From: a virus
Length of the DNA stretch: 39,521 nucleotides
Virus record (IMG/VR): IMGVR_UViG_3300033143_001263
Coordinates: 1-39,521 of that record
Reading direction: 5' to 3' (one strand)
Position numbers and translations under genes: made by a program. The notes under the pieces are model-generated. The model saw nothing but the letters and a program-made list of their open reading frames with translations. It did not search any database and was not told where the DNA came from. Shown piece after piece: positions 32,945 to 39,009 of the stretch; position 1 is the first letter of the stretch; the number at the start of each line of letters is the position of its first letter.

Positions 32945-32978
32945 GTCGTGCGTCCTTAATTTAAGTCGTGCGTCCTTA
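32945..32978 (-). repeat. Two direct repeats with 20-bp spacing, operator-like
   Basis: GTCGTGCGTCCTTA occurs at 32945-32958 and 32965-32978, exactly 20 bp apart, close to two helix turns. The sequence is GC-richer than the surroundings. It lies between the terminator at 32982-33004 and the start of the unit at 32844, an expected position for regulator binding. Confidence 0.6.
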
Positions 32979-32981
32979 TAC

Positions 32982-33004
32982 AAAAAAACCCCTCAAAAGA
33001 GGGG
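32982..33004 (-). terminator. Intrinsic terminator of the early unit
   Basis: On the minus strand CCCCTC-TTTT-GAGGGG (32989-33004) is followed by seven T (32982-32988). It ends the transcript of the genes at 36114-33031. Confidence 0.92.
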
Positions 33005-33030
33005 TGTACCAAGATTAATCTCAGCCATAT

Positions 33031-33273
33031 TTATATCAATTCGTAAACTTTATTATAGCACTCATTTCTGTCATTATCATTCCAATGACCATTGTTATAT
33101 AAGTTATTGAATTCACCAATTTCAATTGCGATAGGTATGATATCTAAAACATCTACTTCACCATCAGAATTAAATCTTAATTCCCCAATCATATCTAATA
33201 TGATAAGGTTCACTTCTAAATCTATTCCTTTATAAGTTCCCATCTCTCTGCTTTTTATATTCATATTCATCAA
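33031..33273 (-). CDS. Hypothetical early protein, up to 80 aa
   Basis: I do not recognise it. Several in-frame Met codons occur (33273, 33270, 33264 and MGTYKG at 33243). The last would overlap the upstream gene by only 14 bases and is plausible. The protein is acidic, with LEVNLIILDMIGELRFNSDG and a NGHWNDNDRNECYNKVYEL ending. It is the final gene before the terminator. Confidence 0.45.
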   Translation of the reverse strand: MMNMNIKSREMGTYKGIDLEVNLIILDMIGELRFNSDGEVDVLDIIPIAIEIGEFNNLYNNGHWNDNDRNECYNKVYELI

Positions 33274-33538
33274 TCAACTTTTCTAAGTCATCATCACCTA
33301 ACTCTCTGAACTTTTTCCTCTCTTCTTCTGTAGAAGACAAGTGAGATAAGATTTCAATGTATGTTTGTCCACCCATACCATCATTCCAAATAGTAATTCC
33401 CAACTTGTTTGTCTTGCATTCATAACCCTGACCTCTTCTTGTTTCATAGTACCGAACATCTGTCACCTCTAATTCAGTTGCCTTTTTTTCAGTCAGATTT
33501 TTAGCCATCCTGAAAATGTCTTTATTATTGTATGTCAT
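33230..33538 (-). CDS. Hypothetical early protein, 102 aa
   Basis: I do not recognise it. An N-terminal helix (NKDIFRMAKNLTEKKATE) is followed by a beta part (VTDVRYYETRRGQGYECKTN, LGITIWNDGMGG) and an acidic helical C-terminus (STEEERKKFRELGDDDLEKL). It could be a small regulator or host-takeover protein. It overlaps the following gene. Confidence 0.5.
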   Translation of the reverse strand: MTYNNKDIFRMAKNLTEKKATELEVTDVRYYETRRGQGYECKTNKLGITIWNDGMGGQTYIEILSHLSSTEEERKKFRELGDDDLEKLIDEYEYKKQRDGNL

Positions 33539-33542
33539 AATT

Positions 33543-33839
33543 TTATTTGTTAGTTATTTTTTTAATATCTTCTATGTATAAGCAACCATCCTCTAAATCT
33601 TCTTGAATGTAAACTCCTGCATTTAAAGACATATCTACTATACTTTGTTCTGCAACGTCTAATATTATCGTTACTTTGAATTTAGATGATTTTTCAGAAT
33701 CTTTATACATTTGTTTTGCTTCATCTCTGATGTCTTTAACAGAAACTTTATTGTTCATTAATCTAAACAATAAATCTTCAATCCAATCTTCATGGCTATT
33801 TCCTAACCAATGTTTTACTTCCTCTTTTTTTATTTTCAT
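33543..33839 (-). CDS. Hypothetical early protein, 98 aa
   Basis: I do not recognise it. It starts with a basic helix containing HWLGNSHEDWIEDLLFRLMN, then a charged linker, and a strand-rich C-terminus (FKVTIILDVAEQSIVDMSLN, GVYIQEDLEDGCLYIED). Spacing to the neighbours is 4 and 15 bases, consistent with an operon. An A/T-rich leader precedes the ATG. Confidence 0.5.
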   Translation of the reverse strand: MKIKKEEVKHWLGNSHEDWIEDLLFRLMNNKVSVKDIRDEAKQMYKDSEKSSKFKVTIILDVAEQSIVDMSLNAGVYIQEDLEDGCLYIEDIKKITNK

Positions 33840-33854
33840 TTTATTTTATTTTAA

Positions 33855-34037
33855 TTATTGACTTGTTACCAATACTACCTCTTGGTATTCTTTACCTCTC
33901 CCCCCAAAAGTTTTGTGTAACTCTACTTTAAATACCCATTCATTAGGTAAATCATCAGGAACATTATTCATTATAGTTCTGATTGGTATGTCTTGAGGTA
34001 GTTTTTGTAATTCATTTATTAAATCTTTAACATCCAT
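33855..34037 (-). CDS. Small early protein, 60 aa, behind an RNA leader
   Basis: I do not recognise it with certainty. DVKDLINELQKLPQDIPIRT is the kind of N-terminus seen in small phage proteins of unknown role, followed by VFKVELHKTF and EYQEVVLVTSQ strands. It is preceded at about 20 bases by the conserved two-hairpin leader (34056-34113). The same leader stands in front of the 87-aa gene at 35836, suggesting shared control. Confidence 0.55.
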   Translation of the reverse strand: MDVKDLINELQKLPQDIPIRTIMNNVPDDLPNEWVFKVELHKTFGGRGKEYQEVVLVTSQ

Positions 34038-34055
34038 ATCTATTTAATTTAATTT

Positions 34056-34113
34056 TGCGAGGATTATTCCTCTACCACGAAATCCCCAATGCGATTAGCA
34101 TTGAGGCACGTGG
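34056..34113 (-). ncRNA. Two-hairpin RNA leader, copy 1
   Basis: Read on the minus strand: CCACG...CGTGG outer pairing, inner stem CCTCAATGC / GCATTGGGG with loop TAATC, then GTGGTAGAGG, hairpin GAGGA-ATAA-TCCTC and GCA. A second copy lies at 35854-35914, with different bases but preserved pairing in the inner stem and identical flanking GTGGTAGAGG and CCTCGCA blocks. Both precede a start codon at about 20 bases. Conserved unpaired bases and compensatory changes point to a functional RNA. Confidence 0.6.
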
Positions 34114-34130
34114 AAAAAACAAAACAAAAA

Positions 34131-34628
34131 CTATTCTTTAAGTGTATATGATTCTTTAGGTTTTAAAGGGTTGACAACTGTTGTATGCTTACGATTGTAT
34201 CTGAATTCTACAGCATCAACATGCATTAGAACACCACCCTGAGCAATACATTTTTCTACAACAACTCGGCCAAGATCGTTTGATTCTTCTCCATCCCATT
34301 CCATCTCTCCTTCAGCATAAATCTCTTCTCCTTTTGTACTCCATTCATGAAGTTTGTTTAAGAAAAATTCTATCCACTTTCTGCCCATGTAAGTCTTCTC
34401 TCCACCATCCCAAAAGAAAACTCCATACTTTTCACCCCAATTTGTTGTTCGGTTTTCAATCATAAATCCACACCATATGCTCGGCATTATTCTTTTTGGG
34501 TCTCCATATGGATGAAGTTCATCATCGTGTCGTGTGTCTCTGATTTTGGTATTCCAATAAGTCAATTCTTCTTTAGTGAACGCTCTATTGGTTTTTAATT
34601 GGCCTTCCCAATCTGTATTGTATCCCAT
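34131..34628 (-). CDS. Hypothetical early protein, 165 aa
   Basis: The N-terminus MGYNTDWEGQLKTNRAFTKEE resembles small phage proteins with an MGYxTxxEG start, whose role is unknown. The body has many Trp (SIWCGFMIENRTTNWGEKYG, FFWDGGEKTYMGRKWIEFF) and an acidic GEMEWDGEESNDLGRVVVE section. This suggests a compact soluble fold. It is transcribed with its neighbours; 5 bases separate it from the upstream gene. Confidence 0.55.
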   Translation of the reverse strand: MGYNTDWEGQLKTNRAFTKEELTYWNTKIRDTRHDDELHPYGDPKRIMPSIWCGFMIENRTTNWGEKYGVFFWDGGEKTYMGRKWIEFFLNKLHEWSTKGEEIYAEGEMEWDGEESNDLGRVVVEKCIAQGGVLMHVDAVEFRYNRKHTTVVNPLKPKESYTLKE

Positions 34629-34633
34629 TTTTA

Positions 34634-35152
34634 TTATTTTAAGTTAGTAATTAATCTGAATTGATAATCGTAGTCATCAAATTCACAATAGTATCTGTCT
34701 CCATTATCTGCAATCTGTCTGAGTCCCTCTATGTCTGTAGTAACCCATTCTTTTTCTTTATGCTCTTCAATCCAATTTTCTATTCTCCATTCTAAATCCT
34801 CTATAGTTTCATCGTATTGTTTTTTGGTAAATAGGGAAACAGTATTTATATTGCATAAGATACCGAATGCGTAAGTATCCTCTTTTAATTCATAAACTTG
34901 ATAGCTTCCATCATTACCATTTGCACCTTCATAAATGTATCCATCTCCATCGCTGTATGGCTCGGCATTTCCCCACCATTCCTGATTGCTATATTGTGAT
35001 ACATCTCCCTCAATATTATTTGCTTCACTTAGGGCTCTTGAGTATGCCCATTCAAATGCTTTATTTTTATCTGTGAATATGCGTGTGTCAACTCCATTGT
35101 GGTCAGAGTATCCCTCACCATTCCACGTGTCTATTACTATATATTTTTTCAT
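34634..35152 (-). CDS. Hypothetical acidic early protein, 172 aa
   Basis: I do not recognise a family. The protein begins KKYIVIDTWNGEGYSDHNGV, then contains Trp/Tyr/Asp-rich acidic segments (YSDGDGYIYEGANGNDG) and a C-terminal DNGDRYYCEFDDYDYQFRL. The high acidity could mimic DNA or bind a basic partner, but this is speculative. A GNRA-capped hairpin precedes the gene at 35184-35201. Confidence 0.5.
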   Translation of the reverse strand: MKKYIVIDTWNGEGYSDHNGVDTRIFTDKNKAFEWAYSRALSEANNIEGDVSQYSNQEWWGNAEPYSDGDGYIYEGANGNDGSYQVYELKEDTYAFGILCNINTVSLFTKKQYDETIEDLEWRIENWIEEHKEKEWVTTDIEGLRQIADNGDRYYCEFDDYDYQFRLITNLK

Positions 35153-35183
35153 TTTGTTTTATTTAATTTATACTATGTTGCTG

Positions 35184-35201
35184 ACACTACTTGCGTAGTG
35201 T
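35184..35201 (-). promoter_or_regulatory. GNRA-capped hairpin in the leader of the 172-aa gene
   Basis: The minus strand has ACACTAC-GCAA-GTAGTGT, a perfect 7-bp stem with a GCAA tetraloop, 32 bases before the ATG at 35152 and just after the stop of the upstream gene. No T tract follows, so it is a leader element rather than a terminator. Confidence 0.5.
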
Positions 35202-35210
35202 TTCGGAAAT

Positions 35211-35573
35211 TTATTCCTCTTCAGAGCAACTGAATAACTTCATATAAGCATCTGCATACTTTTGCTTATACATCTCCTGAACAGTGTCTATGCTTTCTAA
35301 AATGCAATTTCCATAGTAGTCTGTCCATTCTTTTTTTAATCGGATTCTAACAGTACCATCGTTGTTTTCATCCTTACCTCTTATCTTATCAGTAAGCCAC
35401 TGTATGTTCTGTTGGATGTCCTGATTCCATCTACCTTTAGTCCTGAATAATACTCTTGAACAGAGTTGTGCTTCTTCCCATGAACTAAATACGATGTTGT
35501 TGTTCATCCATCTGACAAGTTCTCTTCTGTTATTGTCCCTGAACCTGACATAATTATTGTCTCTGTATTTCAT
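35211..35573 (-). CDS. Hypothetical early protein, 120 aa
   Basis: I do not recognise this basic, Arg/Asn/Trp-rich protein (NNYVRFRDNNRRELVRWMNN, then LCSRVLFRTKGRWNQDIQQN). The C-terminus has VQEMYKQKYADAYMKLFSCSEEE. Arg-rich segments could contact nucleic acid. It is joined to the upstream gene by a TAATG overlap at 35573. Confidence 0.5.
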   Translation of the reverse strand: MKYRDNNYVRFRDNNRRELVRWMNNNIVFSSWEEAQLCSRVLFRTKGRWNQDIQQNIQWLTDKIRGKDENNDGTVRIRLKKEWTDYYGNCILESIDTVQEMYKQKYADAYMKLFSCSEEE

Positions 35574-35836
35574 TATTGCAAGTGGTTTTCGTTAATATAG
35601 TCTTCTATCTCCATCCATAATGCCTCATACAGTTTGTCTGTTACATCATCATTATTTAACGTGAGTTTTTTAATCTCAATGTTATGCTCTCTTGGTGTAC
35701 TTCTGTCTATAGCTTCAGGAATATCTGTCTCTAAATACGTTACTCCAAGTACGTTATTCTTGCTCAATTCGTAGCAGCAGTATTTGATTTTTGTCCACTG
35801 ATTATATATGTGGTTGAATTTATTTTCTACTTTCAT
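35573..35836 (-). CDS. Small early protein, 87 aa, behind an RNA leader
   Basis: I do not recognise it. The protein is mixed charge with KFNHIYNQWTKIKYCCYELS near the start and an acidic end with LYEALWMEIEDYINENHLQ. It follows the second copy of the two-hairpin leader (35854-35914). Stop and next start overlap (TAATG). Confidence 0.5.
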   Translation of the reverse strand: MKVENKFNHIYNQWTKIKYCCYELSKNNVLGVTYLETDIPEAIDRSTPREHNIEIKKLTLNNDDVTDKLYEALWMEIEDYINENHLQ

Positions 35837-35853
35837 TTGTTTGTTTTTTATTA

Positions 35854-35914
35854 TGCGAGGAATAGCCCTCTACCACAAAAACCCCACTACTTTCATAGTG
35901 AGGTATCTGAGGTT
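35854..35914 (-). ncRNA. Two-hairpin RNA leader, copy 2
   Basis: Minus strand: stem CCTCACTA / TAGTGGGG with a 6-base loop (TGAAAG), then TTTTTGTGGTAGAGG, hairpin GAGG...CCTC and GCA. Compared with copy 1 the inner stem bases AATGC/GCATT are replaced by ACTA/TAGT with pairing kept, and the U-G wobble in CCTCA/TGGGG is kept. The T run after the stem also looks terminator-like. It lies 18 bases before the ATG at 35836. Confidence 0.6.
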
Positions 35915-35922
35915 GATAAGGT

Positions 35923-36114
35923 TTAGTGAAACTGCTCTAATTCTACCTTCAATAAATCGTTCTTATGCAGTTGTTTGATGGTAGCATATACTACCCTCAT
36001 CGTGTTCTTAAACTCTCCCATATCGTTTATATTTAACTCCTCTGTGATGTTAAATGCTATAATTTCAACGGGTGAATGAATAGGGATTGACATAGTTTTT
36101 TCTTCTGTTTTCAT
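35923..36114 (-). CDS. Small early protein, 63 aa, first gene of the minus-strand early unit
   Basis: I do not recognise it. It has an acidic start (KTEEKTMSIPIHSPVEIIAF), a middle NITEELNINDMGEFKN and a C-terminal helix (VVYATIKQLHKNDLLKVELEQF). An internal Met (residue 8) could be an alternative start. As first gene after the control region it is probably made very early, perhaps as a regulator or host-takeover factor. Confidence 0.5.
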   Translation of the reverse strand: MKTEEKTMSIPIHSPVEIIAFNITEELNINDMGEFKNTMRVVYATIKQLHKNDLLKVELEQFH

Positions 36115-36135
36115 ATTTGTAAGATTAATTAATAC

Positions 36136-36153
36136 TTAATAATTTCTACAAAA
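36136..36153 (-). promoter_or_regulatory. 18-bp shared element, copy 2
   Basis: The sequence is identical to 32883-32900. It lies 22 bases upstream of the ATG at 36114 and is followed on the minus strand by TAATCTTACAAATATG, similar to TAGACTTAC at the other copy. Confidence 0.5.
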
Positions 36154-36577
36154 CTACTTAATAATAATGACTTATGCAAATGATTCTGTATTTATTTTCA
36201 CTATTAATACTTCTTTTTCTTTATTTATTTGATAATCAGCTGGATTATCCTGAGTCTGTCGGTGTGATTTGTTTGTGTGTGAAGTGTGTCGGACTGTGGC
36301 TAAGGGAAGTCTCTGCACTTCTCCTTACACTTGCAAGTCTGTAGGGGTGGGGGAAGGTGCTGCTTGAGTTAGTGCGTTAAACGTAAAGCAATGGCCTGTG
36401 CGTGTACGTGAGTGGGCGTGTGCGTGTGCGTGGTGGGCAAAGTAAAAGACAAAAAATTCCGATAAAAAATTACAAAAAAACAACCCCCCCCTAAAAAAAA
36501 ACTACGTTTCCTATTACAGTAGTTATGTGTATAAGTATGTGGAACACTCAACCTCTAAATGTCTAACAAAATTTTAT

Positions 36578-36585
36578 TATCTTTA
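36578..36585 (+). promoter_or_regulatory. Candidate -7 element of the rightward small gene
   Basis: TATCTTTA differs from TAnnTTTG only at the last base and lies 13 bases before the ATG at 36599. It decides the start: a longer frame from 36527 would contain the promoter. Confidence 0.45.
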
Positions 36586-36598
36586 CAAAAAAATAACT

Positions 36599-36874
36599 AT
36601 GAACTGCGGATGCGGACAAACACCTTGTAAAACTTTCGGTTCACAAAATAAAAATAATATGGATAGAGATAATAAGATCGGTAATTTTGTTGATGGCTTG
36701 TTTATTAAAAATGGTAGACTAATGAATTCAAGACCTGATGGTATTTCAGGAATTGAACGTGCATCAATGTATAGACAACAAATGAAAAAACAATATAAAA
36801 TAGATTGTATCGCAGATGGAATTGAAAGAGCTAAAATGAGAATGGATGGTGATCGTAACATTTACGAAATGTAA
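36599..36874 (+). CDS. Small protein with Cys-rich N-terminus, 91 aa
   Basis: The start at 36599 is chosen because a promoter-like element lies just before it. The N-terminus MNCGCGQTPCKTFGSQNKN has three closely spaced cysteines (CGCG...C), a possible metal-binding site. The rest is charged and helical (IERASMYRQQMKKQYKID, ERAKMRMDGDRN). I do not recognise a family. It is the only gene of its transcript, ended by a strong terminator, and may act early or as a regulator. Confidence 0.6.
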   Translation: MNCGCGQTPCKTFGSQNKNNMDRDNKIGNFVDGLFIKNGRLMNSRPDGISGIERASMYRQQMKKQYKIDCIADGIERAKMRMDGDRNIYEM

Positions 36875-36898
36875 AAATAATTTTGTTTGTTTGTGATT

Positions 36899-36924
36899 AG
36901 AGGAGCTTAGTCTCCTCTTTTTTT
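36899..36924 (+). terminator. Intrinsic terminator
   Basis: AGAGGAG (36899-36905) and CTCCTCT (36912-36918) form a perfect 7-bp stem around CTTAGT, followed by seven T. Confidence 0.92.
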
Positions 36925-36941
36925 ATACTTAGTCTGGACCT

Positions 36942-37038
36942 ATTCCAAAGATATTCCAAAGATATTCCAAACTTTAAATTTTCTAACTTTTTGATTTTCA
37001 ACTATTTATCTTATTATTATTATTTTATTCCAAACTTT
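36942..37038. repeat. ATTCCAAA repeats with AT-rich tract upstream of groEL
   Basis: ATTCCAAAGAT occurs at 36942-36952 and 36953-36963, then ATTCCAAACTT at 36964-36974. About 52 AT-rich bases follow, then ATTCCAAACTTT at 37027-37038. An inverted relative (CTTTGGACCTTGGAAT) lies at 37112-37127. The layout matches the region upstream of the primase gene (28407-28489): an 11-bp tandem array, an AT-rich spacer of about 50 bases, then another copy. It may be an iteron-like origin or a shared regulator site. Confidence 0.6.
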
Positions 37039-37148
37039 CGGGTATTAAAAAAAAATAAATAAAAAAAAATATAATATACATATTACTATATAGCTTAAAT
37101 ACTAAAAAATTCTTTGGACCTTGGAATGCTGTATTATTATTATTTTAT

Positions 37149-37156
37149 TATATTTG
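37149..37156 (+). promoter_or_regulatory. Bacteroidetes-type promoter of groEL
   Basis: TATATTTG, exact TAnnTTTG, lies 20 bases before the groEL ATG; TTTG at 37113-37116 and TTG at 37121-37123 upstream are not at ideal -33 spacing. Confidence 0.65.
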
Positions 37157-37176
37157 CGTAAATTAAATTTAATATA

Positions 37177-38766
37177 ATGGAACAAGGATATATACCAAAA
37201 GACCTGAGCTTTGATGATGAAGCACGTCATAAGTTAATTACAGGTATCACTAAAATTTCTAAAGCAGTTAAGAGTACATTAGGACCATTGGGTAAAACTG
37301 TTTTGATTGAATCACCAAACCATACATCAGGCATGACTGTAACTAAAGATGGTGTTACTGTAGCCGAGTCTGTTTACTTAGATGATCCAATAGAAAACTT
37401 AGCAGTTAGAATGGTTAAAGAAGCGTCATCACGTACAGCACAATCTGCTGGTGATGGAACAACTACTGCAATTGTTCTTACAGAAGCTTTAGTAAAAGCG
37501 GGACAACAAACATTAACATCAGAGTCAAACACCACAGAAGTTATTAGGTATATAAATAATCATGCATCAAAAGTAATATCAAACTTAGAAAGCAATTCTA
37601 AAAAAGTAACTGAGGATAGGTTATTAGACGTTGCTTCTATATCTGCTAATAATGATAGAGAGATAGGTAAGATCATTAAAGATGCATACACACAGGTTGG
37701 TATCAATGGAATGGTAACTGTAGAAAAGTCTATGACATCCGAAACCTATGCTGAGGTTACTAATGGAATTAAAATAGCAAGAGGTTGGTCTTCTAATTTA
37801 TTTATCAATAATCAAAAGAAAGATGAATGTATACTTGAAGATGTAAAGATTTTAGTTTGTGATTCTGAAATAAACAGTATACTACAAATTGAAAATGTTT
37901 TGAAGCCTGTTATAAACAACGGAGATAAACTGTTAATTATTGCACCATGTGCTGTAAATGTTATAAATACTTTAGCAGCTAACGTTGTTCGTAATGGATT
38001 AAAGTTTTGTAATATAGCACCTCCACAATTTGGATTCAAGCAACATGAGCTTATGCAGGACATTGCATTATCAGTTGGTGCAAAATATTATTCTGAAAAG
38101 ACTGGAGACGATTTGAGTTTAATAATGCCACATGATTTGGGTACTGCTGATAAAGTAATCGTTGGTGAAAAGTCTACTGTCATATTCAAAAAAGATAATA
38201 ACACACCAGAGTTAAACGACAGAATAAAAGAATTAAAGGTTCAACAAAAGAATACCAAAGATAAGTCAACAAGAGAATTTATAAATGAACGTATAGCCAG
38301 TTTAGCAGGTTCTATTGGCTGTATCTTTGTTGGAGGTAACTCAGATATAGAACAAAAAGAAAAGTATGATAGAGTGGATGATTCAGTATGTGCAGTACGT
38401 TCAGCTTTAGAAGAGGGTATATTGTCTGGTGGAGGTATAGCATTGTTTAGAGAATCATTGAAGTTAAAAGCCAAAACCAAAAACCAAGATGAAAAAGATG
38501 CTGTCTTAATTTTAGAATCAGCTCTTCGCTCACCACTTATGCAAATATTAGCTAACGCTGGTAAAGATAATGACAAAGTTATTGACCAAGTGTTTGATAA
38601 AAAATACAACTACGGTTATGATGTAAAGAACAATAAGTACGGAGACATGTATGACATGGGTGTTATTGATCCACTTAAGGTAACAAAGAACGCACTGACT
38701 AACGCAGTTAGTGTTGCTACAACTATACTTAGCACTAATGCTATTGTAACAAATATGAGAGCATGA
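37177..38766 (+). CDS. groEL: Phage-encoded GroEL chaperonin
   Basis: This 529-aa protein is a group I chaperonin, which forms rings that fold proteins in an ATP-dependent cavity. Diagnostic parts: VKSTLGPLGK (31-40), GMTVTKDGVTVA, the ATPase signature AGDGTTTA (91-98), apical VINTLAANVVRNG, then DRVDDSVCAVRSALEEGILSGGG with the catalytic-type Asp and GGG at 418-420, and MGVIDPLKVTKNAL near the end. It lacks the C-terminal Gly-Gly-Met tail of many bacterial GroEL. The sequence is divergent from bacterial versions and the gene order is groEL before groES, unlike host operons, so it is a phage gene and not contamination. It probably folds capsid or tail proteins. Confidence 0.95.
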   Translation: MEQGYIPKDLSFDDEARHKLITGITKISKAVKSTLGPLGKTVLIESPNHTSGMTVTKDGVTVAESVYLDDPIENLAVRMVKEASSRTAQSAGDGTTTAIVLTEALVKAGQQTLTSESNTTEVIRYINNHASKVISNLESNSKKVTEDRLLDVASISANNDREIGKIIKDAYTQVGINGMVTVEKSMTSETYAEVTNGIKIARGWSSNLFINNQKKDECILEDVKILVCDSEINSILQIENVLKPVINNGDKLLIIAPCAVNVINTLAANVVRNGLKFCNIAPPQFGFKQHELMQDIALSVGAKYYSEKTGDDLSLIMPHDLGTADKVIVGEKSTVIFKKDNNTPELNDRIKELKVQQKNTKDKSTREFINERIASLAGSIGCIFVGGNSDIEQKEKYDRVDDSVCAVRSALEEGILSGGGIALFRESLKLKAKTKNQDEKDAVLILESALRSPLMQILANAGKDNDKVIDQVFDKKYNYGYDVKNNKYGDMYDMGVIDPLKVTKNALTNAVSVATTILSTNAIVTNMRA

Positions 38767-38855
38767 TAGAGTTTTTATTAAAACTGTTGGGTATTAAAAC
38801 AGAAACAAACAACATAATTAAAAACATGGAGAAACATGAAGAAAAGAAAGCTTAA
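38763..38855 (+). CDS. Tiny ORF, 30 aa, overlapping the groEL stop
   Basis: ATG at 38763 overlaps the groEL TGA (ATGA) and reads MIEFLLKLLGIKTETNNIIK then NMEKHEEKKA to a stop at 38853-38855. The hydrophobic start and charged end are protein-like, and it overlaps the next ORF by 20 bases. It could be a small coupled peptide or only a translational bridge to the following genes. Confidence 0.35.
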   Translation: MIEFLLKLLGIKTETNNIIKNMEKHEEKKA

Positions 38856-39006
38856 CTCAAAAAATCCAAAATTTGATCCTTCGGATCAAATTATAGAAAA
38901 AGAACCTCGTAGAGAACTTATATGTGAAGTTCCTACAAGGACTATAAAAGGTAGGATTACCCCCCAATCCAGAAAAGCAAAAATTTATGCTATATTTAAA
39001 GATTAA
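38836..39006 (+). CDS. Small basic protein between groEL and groES, 56 aa
   Basis: This ORF begins at 38836 (MKKRKLNSKNPKFDPSDQII) and ends with TAA at 39004-39006. It continues EKEPRRELICEVPTRTIKGR and ends in ITPQSRKAKIYAIFKD. It lies 3 bases before groES, giving a groEL-(small ORFs)-groES operon. The basic, proline-containing sequence is not a known co-chaperonin. It could be an adaptor or unrelated; composition and spacing support coding. Confidence 0.55.
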   Translation: MKKRKLNSKNPKFDPSDQIIEKEPRRELICEVPTRTIKGRITPQSRKAKIYAIFKD

Positions 39007-39009
39007 AAT

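Larger units (their letters stand above)
36115..36598. other. Divergent control region with G/T-rich island
   Basis: This 484-base gap separates the leftward early unit from the rightward 36599 gene. It contains the 18-bp shared element (36136-36153), a G/T-rich, GC-rich island at about 36235-36440 in an otherwise AT-rich genome, a hairpin AAGG-GAAGT...ACTTC-T-CCTT (36301-36325), the palindrome ACTTGCAAGT (36329-36338), GGGG-T-GGGGG at 36343-36352, GTGCGTGT/GTGTGC repeats (36398-36432) and an 8-C run (36484-36491). It could be an origin, a packaging or regulatory locus, or a structured transcript. An open frame of 56 codons (36174-36344) with a hydrophobic start is possible but weak. Confidence 0.5.

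Noticed and set aside
36369-36551. Minus-strand open frame in the control region
   Set aside because: Its His/Thr repeat section is the translation of the GTGTGC repeats and its start overlaps the rightward promoter area; composition is not protein-like.
36527-36598. N-terminal extension of the Cys-rich 91-aa protein
   Set aside because: The promoter-like TATCTTTA at 36578-36585 lies inside the extension, and MNCGCG at 36599 is a more natural start.
37177-38766. groEL as host contamination or assembly chimera
   Set aside because: The gene is divergent from bacterial GroEL, lacks the GGM tail, is followed by phage-like mini-ORFs and groES in reversed order, and shares the upstream repeat with the primase region.
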